Shown here: positions 40,925 to 49,769 of the stretch, piece by piece
How positions within the stretch are numbered: position 1 is the first letter of the stretch
Layout of the letters: each line of letters starts with the position of its first letter
Source: Parvularcula mediterranea
GTDB lineage: Bacteria > Pseudomonadota > Alphaproteobacteria > Caulobacterales > Parvularculaceae
Direction of reading: 5' to 3'
Assembly: GCF_013085255.1 (NCBI RefSeq)
Contig: NZ_JABFCX010000002.1
Span: 1,602,501 to 1,666,500 of the forward strand
DNA: 64,000 nucleotides
Translations under genes and position numbers: made by a program
The notes under the pieces: generated by a model
What the model was told of the DNA's origin: nothing
The model's input: only the letters and a program-made list of their open reading frames with translations
Databases searched by the model: none

Positions 40925-41749
40925 ATGCGCGTCGCGGCGGTGCAGATGCGCTCCGGCATCGACCGGGCAAGCAACCTCGAGGCAGCCGAGGCGCTGATCC
41001 GCAAGGCTGCCAGCGAGGGCGCGAGCTTCATCGCGACACCGGAAATGACGACGCTTGTCGATCAGAACCGCAAGCGCATCCTCGCCTCCGTCGCTGAGCC
41101 TTCGCCTGACGAAGAGAGCGCCCTCTGTGCCCTGTCGCAGGAGCTGGGCGTCACCCTCTCGATAGGCTCGATGCCGGTGATGGGCGAGAAAGAGGGGATG
41201 CTGCGCAACCGTCAGCTTCTCGTCTCCGAAGGCCGGGTCGTGGCGACCTATGACAAGGTGCACCTCTTCGACGTGGACCTCGACACCGGGGAGAGCTGGA
41301 AGGAATCGAGCCTCTACGAACCGGGCGAGGAGGCGGTGGTGGCGGACCTTGGCGGGGTGAAGCTCGGCCTCACGGTCTGCTTCGATCTTCGCTTCCCCAA
41401 GCTCTACCGCCAGCTTGCCGAAGCCGGGGCGCAGGTCTTCACCGTGCCCGCCGCCTTCACCGTGCCAACCGGCAAGGCCCACTGGCTGACCCTCCTCAAG
41501 GCGCGAGCCATCGAGACAGGCAGCTTCGTGATCGCCCCTGCGCAAGGCGGAGAGCATGAGGACGGCCGCAGGACCTATGGCCACTCCGCCATTATCAGCC
41601 CCTGGGGCGAGGTGCTGGACGAGCTGCAGCATGACGAGCCGGGCATCGCCTACGCCGATATCGACTTTGCGAAGGTGGCGGACATGCGGTCGCGCATCCC
41701 GACCCTCGACCTTGCGCGCGACGCCAAGCTCCGCATCTATAAGGCGTGA
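40925..41749 (+). CDS. Carbon-nitrogen hydrolase (Nit1/Nit2-like amidase)
   Basis: 274 residues. The catalytic triad is Glu in T-P-E-M, Lys in Y-D-K-V-H-L-F, Cys in V-C-F-D-L-R-F-P. Such proteins deaminate oxidised glutathione or omega-amides; Nit1-type repair of deaminated glutathione would fit its position beside glutaredoxin. Stop and next start share TGATG. Confidence 0.85.
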   Translation: MRVAAVQMRSGIDRASNLEAAEALIRKAASEGASFIATPEMTTLVDQNRKRILASVAEPSPDEESALCALSQELGVTLSIGSMPVMGEKEGMLRNRQLLVSEGRVVATYDKVHLFDVDLDTGESWKESSLYEPGEEAVVADLGGVKLGLTVCFDLRFPKLYRQLAEAGAQVFTVPAAFTVPTGKAHWLTLLKARAIETGSFVIAPAQGGEHEDGRRTYGHSAIISPWGEVLDELQHDEPGIAYADIDFAKVADMRSRIPTLDLARDAKLRIYKA

Positions 41750-42189
41750 TGAAGTACTCCCTGCGTTGTTCCGACGGCCACCAGTTCGAAGGCTGGTTCT
41801 CCTCCTCCGCCGACTATGACCGGCAGAAGGAAGAGGGCCTGCTCGAGTGTCCCGTCTGCGGCACCGATGAGGTGCAGAAGGCGCTGATGGCTCCTGCCGT
41901 GAGGACCAGCCGGCGCGCCGAGAGCTCCCGCGCCATGGAAACCTTCCGACGGGAATGGAACGAAACGGCGAAGAAGGCGCAGGTCTACGTCGAGAAGAAC
42001 TTCGAGAATGTCGGCAAGCGCTTCCCCGAGGAGGCGCGCAAGATCCACTATGGCGAAGTCGAGGCCAAGCAGATCTACGGCGAGGCTTCTCCGAAAGAGG
42101 TGAAGGAGCTGAAGGAGGAGGGAGTCACTGTCGCTCCCGTTCCCCAGCCCGTGCCTGAGCCCTCCGAGGCCAAGAAGAAGCTCAACTGA
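41749..42189 (+). CDS. DUF1178 protein
   Basis: 146 residues, sharing the nitrilase stop. C-S-D-G-H and C-P-V-C-G give a small zinc-ribbon N-terminus; a central E-E-A-R-K-I-H-Y-G-E block is the DUF1178 hallmark; the tail is Pro/Lys-rich. Its function is unknown. Conserved after nitrilase genes in alphaproteobacteria. Confidence 0.85.
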   Translation: MKYSLRCSDGHQFEGWFSSSADYDRQKEEGLLECPVCGTDEVQKALMAPAVRTSRRAESSRAMETFRREWNETAKKAQVYVEKNFENVGKRFPEEARKIHYGEVEAKQIYGEASPKEVKELKEEGVTVAPVPQPVPEPSEAKKKLN

Positions 42190-42203
42190 GTCGAATTGAC
42201 TCA
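42187..42203. promoter_or_regulatory. Paired GANTC sites in an inverted repeat before recJ
   Basis: TGAGTC-gaatt-GACTCA, holding GAGTC and GACTC, both GANTC targets of the CcrM methylase of alphaproteobacteria. It starts within the DUF1178 stop. Confidence 0.4.
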
Positions 42204-42254
42204 CTGGGGAAAGCGAGCGCGCTGGCGGCGGTCAGTCCGTGTTAAGCTTTTCCC

Positions 42255-44057
42255 ATGCCACTTGATTCGCCAGCCCTTGCCGATGCGCCGCTCCTCGGGG
42301 TCGAACACTCCGCCAAGGGACAGGTCTGGAAGCAGCGGCCCATCTGTCGCCGCTCGGCCGATCTGGCGGTCCAGCGCTATGGCGTAGATCCTCTGCTGGC
42401 TGACGTTCTTGTCGGCAGGGGTGTCGAGGTCGAGGAGCTGAAGGCGTATCTTTCGCCGAGCCTCAAGAGCTCGATGCCTGACCCGTCGGTTCTTCTTGAG
42501 ATGGATGAGGCCGCAGCGCGGATCGCTGATGCCGTCGAGCGTGGCGAAACCATCGGCATCTTCGGTGACTATGACGTGGACGGAACGAGCGCGGCATCGC
42601 TGCTCTTCCGTTACTTCCGCGAGCTTGGCACCGAGCCGGTTGTTCATCTCCCTGACCGCTTCACTGAAGGCTACGGGCCATCCACGGAAGGCTTCCGCAA
42701 CCTGGAAGAGCGCGGAGCGAGCCTGATCCTGACCGTCGACTGCGGCTCGAACCACGGCGATGTGGTCGGTCGTTCGTCTGCAGACGTCATTGTTCTCGAT
42801 CACCATTTGATGGGCGAGCGTCCCGACGTCTTCGCGCTGGTGAATCCGCAGAGGGAAGGGGACCATTCCGGCCTCACCGGGCTGTCGGCAGGCGGCGTGG
42901 CCTTCATGGCTGCGGTCGCGACCAACCGCGAGCTGCGCAAGCGCGGCGCGTTTGAGACCAAGCTTGAGCCGAAGCTCATGCGGCTCCTCGACCTTGTGGC
43001 CCTGTCTCTCGTTGGTGACGTGATGCCCCTGCGCGGGCTGACGCGGGTGCTGGTCGCCCAGGGCCTGAGGCTCATCGGTACGTTCGAGGAAGGCGGCGGA
43101 AATGCTGGCCTGCGCGCACTCGCCGAAGTCGCAGGACTCTCGGGGCAGGCGCAGGTCTCGCATCTTGGCTTCCAGATCGGCCCACGGATCAATGCCGCTG
43201 GCCGGATCGGCCATGCGCGGATTGCCTTCGATCTTCTGACCACGGACGAGCCCTCCCGCGCTGCCTCTATCGCCCAGAAGCTGGAGGCCCTCAACAAGGA
43301 ACGCCGCCGCATCGAGGACGCCGTCCGCCGCGAGGCGCAGGCGCAGGTGGACGCTCAGATCGAGGCGGGCCAGCTCCCCGAAGGCGCAGCTATCGTCGCG
43401 GCGGGCGAAGGCTGGCACCCAGGCGTCGTCGGCATCGTCGCGGGCAGGCTGAAGGAGCGCTATCACCGTCCTGCCTTCTGCATCGCCATGGAAGGCGGAA
43501 AGGGCACAGGCTCTGGCCGCTCGCTCACTGGCGTCGACCTCGGCTCAGCAGTCTCAGCGGCTGCTGCTGCAGGGGTCATCGACGGCGGAGGCGGCCACGC
43601 CATGGCGGCTGGCCTTTCCTTGCGCGAGGAGCAGATCGACGGCTTCCGCGCCTTCCTCGCTGACCGCCTCAGCCAAGACGTCACCATGGCCACCGAAGAG
43701 CGCCCCCTGACCATAGACGCGGTCGTCAGCGTCGGTGCCATCCATGGCCGCACGTGCAAAGCCGTTGCTCCGGCAGGTCCTTTCGGAGCTGGCCACCCCG
43801 AGCCGCGCTTCGCCGTTGCCGACGTCGTCATCCGTCACGCAAGACAGGTTGGCGACCGCCACCTAGCCATCACCATCGAAGATGCCGTGGGCAACACAGC
43901 GAGGGGGATCGCTTTCGGGGTCATCGGCGAGCCGATCGGCGATCTTCTCCAGTCCGGCGACCGCACCCGCCTCCACCTCGCAGGCCGGATCACTCCTGAT
44001 ACATGGAGGGGCGGGGAGGCTGCACAGTTCGAACTCGACGACGCCGCAGAGGCCTGA
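42255..44057 (+). CDS. recJ: Single-stranded-DNA exonuclease RecJ
   Basis: 600 residues. 5'-3' ssDNA exonuclease of recombination and mismatch repair. DHH motifs: G-D-Y-D-V-D-G-T-S-A, V-D-C-G-S-N-H, L-D-H-H-L; the DHHA1 part has G-T-G-S-G-R-S and G-G-G-G-H-A-M-A-A-G; an OB-like C-terminal domain (I-T-P-D-T-W-R-G) closes it. Start ATG at 42255. Confidence 0.95.
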   Translation: MPLDSPALADAPLLGVEHSAKGQVWKQRPICRRSADLAVQRYGVDPLLADVLVGRGVEVEELKAYLSPSLKSSMPDPSVLLEMDEAAARIADAVERGETIGIFGDYDVDGTSAASLLFRYFRELGTEPVVHLPDRFTEGYGPSTEGFRNLEERGASLILTVDCGSNHGDVVGRSSADVIVLDHHLMGERPDVFALVNPQREGDHSGLTGLSAGGVAFMAAVATNRELRKRGAFETKLEPKLMRLLDLVALSLVGDVMPLRGLTRVLVAQGLRLIGTFEEGGGNAGLRALAEVAGLSGQAQVSHLGFQIGPRINAAGRIGHARIAFDLLTTDEPSRAASIAQKLEALNKERRRIEDAVRREAQAQVDAQIEAGQLPEGAAIVAAGEGWHPGVVGIVAGRLKERYHRPAFCIAMEGGKGTGSGRSLTGVDLGSAVSAAAAAGVIDGGGGHAMAAGLSLREEQIDGFRAFLADRLSQDVTMATEERPLTIDAVVSVGAIHGRTCKAVAPAGPFGAGHPEPRFAVADVVIRHARQVGDRHLAITIEDAVGNTARGIAFGVIGEPIGDLLQSGDRTRLHLAGRITPDTWRGGEAAQFELDDAAEA

Positions 44058-44169
44058 TCGGGACCGATGGGGAAAAGTTGCGCGACAGCAAGGCACAGAC
44101 CCCAAAAAAGGGGTTGATCGCCCCCTCCCGATTTTCTATGTGCGGCTTTCCGAGCGCTACGGCTCATGC

Positions 44170-44244
44170 GCTCCCTTCGTCTATCGGTTAGGACGCCAGG
44201 TTTTCAACCTGGAAAGAGGGGTTCGATTCCCCTAGGGAGTGCCA
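44170..44244 (+). tRNA. tRNA-Glu (anticodon TTC)
   Basis: Acceptor GCTCCCT pairs with AGGGAGT (G-T at the end). The anticodon stem CCAGG/CCTGG holds TTTTCAA, anticodon TTC. The T arm is GGGG-TTCGATT-CCCC. CCA is encoded at 44242-44244. Confidence 0.96.
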
Positions 44245-44366
44245 CTTTTCCCTGCTATTGGAGTGGCCTGAGCTTGTCCACGGCACGCTGCTGCCTGTCT
44301 GAAACTGTTCCCAGTTTTTCGAGCTGTCTGGACGGGGGCGCTGCCCTTCGATAGCTCCACCACGCT

Positions 44367-45287
44367 ATGTCCCAGACCCATGTTGCCGCACTCTACCATT
44401 TCGCGCCGCTCGATGAGCTTGAGCGCCGCCGCGAGGAGCTGTTCTCGCGGCTTGGGCAGTTGGGCATTCGCGGGACGCTGCTGATCGCCCCTGAGGGGAT
44501 CAACGGGACGATCGCAGGCCTGCGCGACGGGCTGGATCAGGTCGTCGCGCAGATCCGCTCCTTTCCCGGCTTTGAGGATCTCGAGGTCAAGTGGAGCACG
44601 GCTGACGAGCAGCCTTTCCTGCGCACGAAGGTCCGTATCAAGAAGGAAATCGTCACCATGGGCGTTCCGGGAATCGACCCGACGCTGAAAGTGGGGCGCT
44701 ATGTCGAGGCGCGGGACTGGAACAAGGTGCTCCAGGATCCTGACACGATCGTTGTTGATACGCGTAATGACTATGAGGTTGAGATCGGCACTTTCACAGG
44801 TGCGATCAATCCGGACATTGAGAGCTTTCGTGAGTTCCCAGCCTGGTTCGACGCCCTGAAGGCTGAGAACCCGGACAAGCGGATCGCCATGTTCTGCACG
44901 GGCGGCATCCGCTGTGAGAAGTCGACGTCCTATGCCATTCAGCAGGGTGCGGAGGATGTCGTGCACCTCAAGGGCGGGATCCTCAAATATCTCGAGCATG
45001 TCGATCAAGCCGATAGCCAGTGGGAAGGCGAGTGCTTCGTCTTCGACGGGCGCGTCGCGGTCCGGCACGGGCTAGAGGAGGGGACCTACGACCTCTGCCA
45101 TGCCTGTCGGCGCCCAATCGACGAAGAGATGAAAGCAGACGCGCGCTACGTGCCTGGTGTCTCCTGCCCACACTGCGTTGATGCGGTTACGGATGAAAAG
45201 CGGGAACGCTTCGCTGAACGCCAGAAGCAGATGGAGCTGGCCAAGGCCCGCGGGACCCAGCACCTAGGCGTCAAGCAGGACGGCTGA
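44367..45287 (+). CDS. trhO: tRNA uridine(34) hydroxylase TrhO
   Basis: 306 residues. The O2-dependent enzyme makes ho5U34 in tRNA. A small N-terminal domain (L-I-A-P-E-G-I-N-G-T) is followed by a rhodanese domain: V-D-T-R-N-D-Y-E and catalytic Cys in M-F-C-T-G-G-I-R-C-E-K. The C-terminus has C-H-A-C and C-P-H-C zinc-type pairs. Followed closely by a GST gene. Confidence 0.93.
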   Translation: MSQTHVAALYHFAPLDELERRREELFSRLGQLGIRGTLLIAPEGINGTIAGLRDGLDQVVAQIRSFPGFEDLEVKWSTADEQPFLRTKVRIKKEIVTMGVPGIDPTLKVGRYVEARDWNKVLQDPDTIVVDTRNDYEVEIGTFTGAINPDIESFREFPAWFDALKAENPDKRIAMFCTGGIRCEKSTSYAIQQGAEDVVHLKGGILKYLEHVDQADSQWEGECFVFDGRVAVRHGLEEGTYDLCHACRRPIDEEMKADARYVPGVSCPHCVDAVTDEKRERFAERQKQMELAKARGTQHLGVKQDG

Positions 45288-45289
45288 TC

Positions 45290-45937
45290 ATGGGTGAGAC
45301 TCTCCCGACGCTCTACTCCTTCCGCCGCTGCCCGTACGCCATGCGCGCAAGGATGGCTTTGGTCGTGACGGGTCAGCGGGTGATGCTCCGTGAGCTGATC
45401 CTTCGTGACAAGCCTCCCGAGATGCTGGCAGCCTCGCCTAAAGGAACCGTCCCAGTTCTGGTGCTTCCTAATGGTGAGGTGATTGATGAAAGCCTCGCGG
45501 TCATGGATTGGGCGGCGAGCAAAGCGCCCGACGCGTTCGGGTTGCCGACGCCAGACGGCGCCCAGCTGATCGAGCGAAATGATGGTCAGTTCAAGCGCGA
45601 CCTCGATCGGTACAAGTACCCGACCCGCTACGAAGACGTAGACCCGCTCGAGCACCGCGCCTCAGGAGCAGAGTTTCTCACCGCGATTGACGAGGCTCTT
45701 TCAGGCACGGGCCAGCTTCAGGGGCAGGAAGCTGGGTACACGGACTACGCAGTCTTCCCCTTTATCAGGCAGTTCCGCATCGCCGATCCTGAATGGTTCG
45801 ACGCACAACCGTGGCCGCAGCTGCATCCCTGGCTCCAAGCGCACATCACCTCCGACCTGTTCAAGCAGATCATGCGCAAATACTCTCTCTTCGCGGAGAC
45901 GGGCGAGGAGCATGAATTCGGCTGTCCTTCTTCTTGA
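45290..45937 (+). CDS. Glutathione S-transferase / Grx2-like protein
   Basis: 215 residues, two bases after trhO. Thioredoxin-like N-domain with C-P-Y-A and K-G-T-V-P-V-L-V, then an all-helical C-domain. The C-P-Y-x form is shared with GST omega/Grx2-type proteins, which act as glutathione-dependent reductases. Substrate unknown. Confidence 0.85.
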   Translation: MGETLPTLYSFRRCPYAMRARMALVVTGQRVMLRELILRDKPPEMLAASPKGTVPVLVLPNGEVIDESLAVMDWAASKAPDAFGLPTPDGAQLIERNDGQFKRDLDRYKYPTRYEDVDPLEHRASGAEFLTAIDEALSGTGQLQGQEAGYTDYAVFPFIRQFRIADPEWFDAQPWPQLHPWLQAHITSDLFKQIMRKYSLFAETGEEHEFGCPSS

Positions 45938-46007
45938 ACCTGCGGTTCTACGCTCCGTGCACGGCAAACTTCACCTGGTCGTGACCCAGCGCGCAACCTT
46001 AACGGGA

Positions 46008-46051
46008 CTTCACCCGAACGGGATCTCCTCCAGCCCGTTCGTTAGGTGAAG
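46008..46051 (+). promoter_or_regulatory. Long hairpin in the leader of the DUF892 gene
   Basis: CTTCACC (46008-46014) pairs with GGTGAAG (46045-46051) and CGAACGGG (46015-46022) with CCCGTTCG (46034-46041), with a 3-nt bulge. No T run follows, so it looks like an mRNA leader structure or an operator rather than a terminator. Confidence 0.5.
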
Positions 46052-46091
46052 CTGCTTTCGAGCGGCGCGAAAAAATACAAGGAGGCATATT

Positions 46092-46592
46092 ATGAGCAAT
46101 TTTGGCACGCTGAAGGAACTCTACGTCGACCAGCTGCAGGATAACTATTCTGCCAACAAACAAATGGCATCGATCCTTGCCGATTTTGAAGGGGTCGTGG
46201 AGACGCCGAAGCTGAAGCAGTACCTGCGCAACAGCCATGACAAGATCGTCGAGCACCAGACGACGCTTGAAACGGTCATCAAGAGCCATGACGCAGACCC
46301 CAATGGCGAGCACTGCAAAGGCATGCAGGGTCTCGTCCGTGAGGGCCGCGCCCATGGTCTCGAGCCGGAGTTTTCGGACAAGAAGGTCCAGGAAGCCGCG
46401 ATCATTGCGCAGCTGAACCGCATGAACCACTACGGTCTCGCAGGCTACGGTACGACGAAAGCAATGGCCCAGGAGCTTGGTCTCGAACGCGACCAGCAGC
46501 TCATCCAGAAGGGTCTGGACGACATCTATGATGGCGACCGCTTCGTCAGTTTCCTCGCAGAGGAACGCATCAACGAACAGGCCGCAGCCTAA
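46092..46592 (+). CDS. DUF892 (YciE/YciF-type) ferritin-like stress protein
   Basis: 166 residues. AAGGAGG precedes the ATG. All-helical ferritin-like fold with L-K-E-L-Y-V-D-Q-L-Q-D, H-D-K-I-V-E-H and the metal-site-like E-A-A-I-I-A-Q-L-N-R-M-N-H-Y-G. Homologues are induced by general stress; the exact role is unknown. Ends before a strong terminator. Confidence 0.85.
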   Translation: MSNFGTLKELYVDQLQDNYSANKQMASILADFEGVVETPKLKQYLRNSHDKIVEHQTTLETVIKSHDADPNGEHCKGMQGLVREGRAHGLEPEFSDKKVQEAAIIAQLNRMNHYGLAGYGTTKAMAQELGLERDQQLIQKGLDDIYDGDRFVSFLAEERINEQAAA

Positions 46593-46619
46593 CAGTCAGG
46601 CAGCTGAGTAACTTGAAAG

Positions 46620-46646
46620 GGCCGTCCCTACCGGGGCGGCCTTTTT
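46620..46646 (+). terminator. Rho-independent terminator after DUF892 gene
   Basis: GGCCGTCCC (46620-46628) pairs with GGGGCGGCC (46633-46641) around tacc, then TTTTT. Confidence 0.9.
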
Positions 46647-46737
46647 CGTGCGCGACACTTTGCGACAAAGATCGCGTGGCTGGGGACACTTCTGGGACAG
46701 CGAACTCTGATCCTTGAGGGGCGAAAGGAGACATCCC

Positions 46738-47088
46738 ATGCGAAACGTCCTGATCCTTGCCCTGACCACCTTTGCGGTTGCTGCTTGCGCCAGCAGCCAG
46801 GCGAATGCCGGGTGGCGATTGAACCCCGCGCTCTGCCCCGACCTGCGGGAGGATGTGAGGGATCGAGCCGTGACGCGCGGCGTGCGTGATCTTCGCGAAG
46901 ACCGGCGGGACGAGCGGGTGGTGAACTGTCCGCGTTCGGCTTTCGTCTACACGGATGCCCGCGGCAGGGCCCTCAGAAATCCCCCCGTCCTGCCGCGTGC
47001 CTATGGCCGGGTCTATCTCGGTCCGCGCGGTGCTTATTACACCGTGTACGGCGGACGGCGCCGATCCCTCGCCGTCATTCGCCTCTAG
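46738..47088 (+). CDS. Small Arg-rich lipoprotein or exported protein
   Basis: 116 residues. AAAGGAG precedes the ATG at 46738. The N-terminus has a hydrophobic core ending V-A-A-C (14-17), a likely lipobox, followed by A-S-S-Q. The rest is rich in Arg, Asp and Tyr with two further Cys (L-C-P and N-C-P). I do not recognise the family. Convergent with the ABC-F gene four bases on. Confidence 0.6.
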   Translation: MRNVLILALTTFAVAACASSQANAGWRLNPALCPDLREDVRDRAVTRGVRDLREDRRDERVVNCPRSAFVYTDARGRALRNPPVLPRAYGRVYLGPRGAYYTVYGGRRRSLAVIRL

Positions 47089-47092
47089 GAGC

Positions 47093-48901
47093 TCAGCCCT
47101 CGAGCTCCTCCCGTTTCATCTCGAGCTCGAGCCATTGCTCTTCCGCCGCGGCCAGGTCTTCCTGCGCCGCGGTCAGGCCTTTCTGGGCCTTGTCGAAGGC
47201 TGCCGGGTCCTTGGTGAAGAGGTCTGGATCAGAAAGGGCAGCCTCATGCTTGGCGATAGATACCTCGAGTTCTTCCATCCGTGAGGGGAGGGTTTCGAGG
47301 GCGTGCTTGTCCTTGAAGCTGAGCTTTCCGGACGGTTTCTTCTTCTGAGGGGCCGAGCCGCCGGTTTTCTTCGCGGCGGGCGCGGCATCTTTGGGCACGG
47401 TAGCGCCTTTGCGCTGGGCCATCATGTCGTCATAGCCGCCGGGATATTCGCGCCAGCGTCCAGGGCCTTCTTCAGGGACAGGGGTCAGAGTGCTGGTGAC
47501 CACCCGGTCGAGGAAATCCCGGTCGTGGCTGACCAGCATCAACGTACCCTGATAATTCGCCAGCGCCTCTTCGAGAACGTCGAGCGTCTCGAGGTCGAGA
47601 TCGTTGGTCGGCTCGTCTAGGACGAGAAGGTTCGACGGCTTGGCCAGCGCGATGGCGAGGGCCAGCCTGCCACGCTCACCGCCCGACAGCGCACCGATCG
47701 GCTGGCGCGCCTGCTCGGGCGAGAAGAGGAAATCCTTGAGATAGCTGAGCGCATGGCGCGGCTGGCCGCCGATGGTGATCTGGTCGCCGCGACCTTCGGT
47801 CAGCGCATCCATGAGGCGGGTGTTGTCTTTCAGGCCCGCGCGTTCCTGATCGAGGCCAACGATTTCGAGCTTCGTTCCGTGCCGCACGCTTCCCTCATCA
47901 GCCTGCTGCTGATCGAGAAGGAGGCGGAGGAGGGTGGTCTTGCCCGCGCCATTGGGTCCGACCAAGCCCAGCCTGTCACCCCGGGCGAGCTTGAGGTTCA
48001 GGTCTTTGACAATAGGCCTGTCGCCATAAGCGAAGCTGATGCCCTTCGCCTCGATGACGAGCTTGCCTGACGCTTCTGCCTCGCTGACGGAGAGGTCGAC
48101 CGAGCCCTGTGGGCCGCGCCATTCTGCGCGCTGCTGGCGCAAGTAGCCGAGTTCCGCCAGCCTACGGACATTCCGCTTACGTCGTCCGCTGACCCCATGG
48201 CGAAGCCAATGCTCCTCGCGCACGATCTTGCGGTCGAGCTTGTGGGCGGCGAGTTCTTCCTCTTCGAAGACTTGATCGCGCCAGTCTTCGAAGCCTTTGA
48301 ACCCCTTGTCCCGGTGCTTCGTCTCGCCACGGTCGAGCCAGACGGTCTCGCGGGTGATGTTCTCGAGGAAGCGCCGGTCGTGGCTGATCAGGACGATGGC
48401 CGACCGCAGCCGCGCCAGCTCGCCTTCAAGCCAGAGGATTGTGTCGAGGTCGAGGTGGTTGGTCGGCTCATCCAGCAGCAGAACCTCCGGCTGCGGAGCA
48501 AGTGCGCGGGCAATGGCCACACGGCGCTTCTCCCCACCGGAGAGGGGCTTGGGATCGGACTGCGGATCGACGCCGAGTTCCGCCAGCAGCCTCCCCACTT
48601 CTCCCGGGTCATCGGTTGGCGCCAGGCCGTCCAGCACCACGTCCTCTGCCGTTGCGAAACGCGAGAAGTCCGGGTCCTGTTCGAGATAACGGAAGGTGGT
48701 GCCGGACTTGACCGTGCGCTCGCCGCCGTCGGGTTCGACGATGCCTGCCGCGATCTTGAGGAAGGTCGACTTGCCGGAGCCGTTGCGTCCGACGAGCGCG
48801 ATCCTCGCGCCCTGGTGAACGATCATCTCCGCCGACGTGAGGAGTGGGTCGCCTCCAAACGTGAGCGCAATATCTTTGAGCGAGAGAAGAGGCGCTGCCA
48901 T
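47093..48901 (-). CDS. uup: ABC-F ATPase, Uup-type
   Basis: 602 residues. Two ABC domains with G-R-N-G-S-G-K-S and G-P-N-G-A-G-K-T Walker A motifs, L-S-G-G-E-K-R-R and L-S-G-G-E-R-G-R signatures, and D-E-P-T-N-H-L-D and D-E-P-T-N-D-L-D Walker B motifs. The long linker and a C-terminal coiled coil (about 530-600) mark Uup rather than EttA. It acts on the ribosome or on branched DNA. Confidence 0.9.
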   Translation of the reverse strand: MAAPLLSLKDIALTFGGDPLLTSAEMIVHQGARIALVGRNGSGKSTFLKIAAGIVEPDGGERTVKSGTTFRYLEQDPDFSRFATAEDVVLDGLAPTDDPGEVGRLLAELGVDPQSDPKPLSGGEKRRVAIARALAPQPEVLLLDEPTNHLDLDTILWLEGELARLRSAIVLISHDRRFLENITRETVWLDRGETKHRDKGFKGFEDWRDQVFEEEELAAHKLDRKIVREEHWLRHGVSGRRKRNVRRLAELGYLRQQRAEWRGPQGSVDLSVSEAEASGKLVIEAKGISFAYGDRPIVKDLNLKLARGDRLGLVGPNGAGKTTLLRLLLDQQQADEGSVRHGTKLEIVGLDQERAGLKDNTRLMDALTEGRGDQITIGGQPRHALSYLKDFLFSPEQARQPIGALSGGERGRLALAIALAKPSNLLVLDEPTNDLDLETLDVLEEALANYQGTLMLVSHDRDFLDRVVTSTLTPVPEEGPGRWREYPGGYDDMMAQRKGATVPKDAAPAAKKTGGSAPQKKKPSGKLSFKDKHALETLPSRMEELEVSIAKHEAALSDPDLFTKDPAAFDKAQKGLTAAQEDLAAAEEQWLELEMKREELEG

Positions 48902-48965
48902 CTGCCGGGGCTAACCGCCGTCAGGCCCGGATGCAATCACCGCCCGAACCTGCAAAGGGAAAACC

Positions 48966-49676
48966 ATGTTGAGAATCGTTGCCATCGCCTTCGCCCTCAT
49001 ATCCGCGGCTTCGGCCCAGAATACGGCGGGCGTATTCGGGCCCAAGATCAACCGTGACCACAAGCTCGCCGAGTACCGGTTCTCGTCAGGGGAAATCTTC
49101 GATGAGCTGACCCCCTGGGCCCAGCGGATCTTCTATGAGCAGGCCTTCACCGACAACATGATGTGGCGGGTCGAGTACCAGTGGCGTGACACGTCTGAGT
49201 TCACCGACGCCGAGTTCGACTTTGTCCGCGGCATGCTCTGGATCGACGCAGGTCAGATCACCGAAAACTGGCACACAGGTTTCCGGCTTGATGCACGGAT
49301 CAGAGATGGTGCACGGCCCGACGATTTCGCGACCAGTTGGTCGAACCAGTTCAATATCTCCGACACGGTCTTCGCGCGGTTCGTCGTCATGGGTTTCTTC
49401 AATGTCGGCGATGGCGTGGACTCAACGCCGATCATCGAGACCCGGTCGAGCCTCTACAAAAGCCTCTCCAGCGGCCACAGCATCGGTGTCGAGCTCTACG
49501 ACAATTTCGGCCGGGCCAATGATTTCCGCTCCTTCGATGAAGGCCGACACGAGATTGCTCCCGTCGTCACCTGGCCGATCCCGGGGCCCTACACGCTCTA
49601 CACCAGCGTGGCGTTCGGACTCTCCGATCCGATGCCCGACTATGGCCTGCGTCTGAGGGTCGGTCGGCGTTTCTGA
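48966..49676 (+). CDS. Exported hypothetical protein, beta-barrel-like
   Basis: 236 residues. Signal peptide about 1-17 (A-S-A end). The mature part is alternating aromatic and charged strands ending in R-V-G-R-R-F, with a terminal Phe as in outer-membrane barrels. Resembles small porin-like proteins of the group; family not recognised. Confidence 0.6.
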   Translation: MLRIVAIAFALISAASAQNTAGVFGPKINRDHKLAEYRFSSGEIFDELTPWAQRIFYEQAFTDNMMWRVEYQWRDTSEFTDAEFDFVRGMLWIDAGQITENWHTGFRLDARIRDGARPDDFATSWSNQFNISDTVFARFVVMGFFNVGDGVDSTPIIETRSSLYKSLSSGHSIGVELYDNFGRANDFRSFDEGRHEIAPVVTWPIPGPYTLYTSVAFGLSDPMPDYGLRLRVGRRF

Positions 49677-49769
49677 CGCTCGCATGGGTTGAGGGGAGAG
49701 CAGAGCTTTCTCCTCGCTTCCGAGCGCTTGGGCGCTAGGCTCCCCCTTGTCTGAAGACGAGGTCACGCC

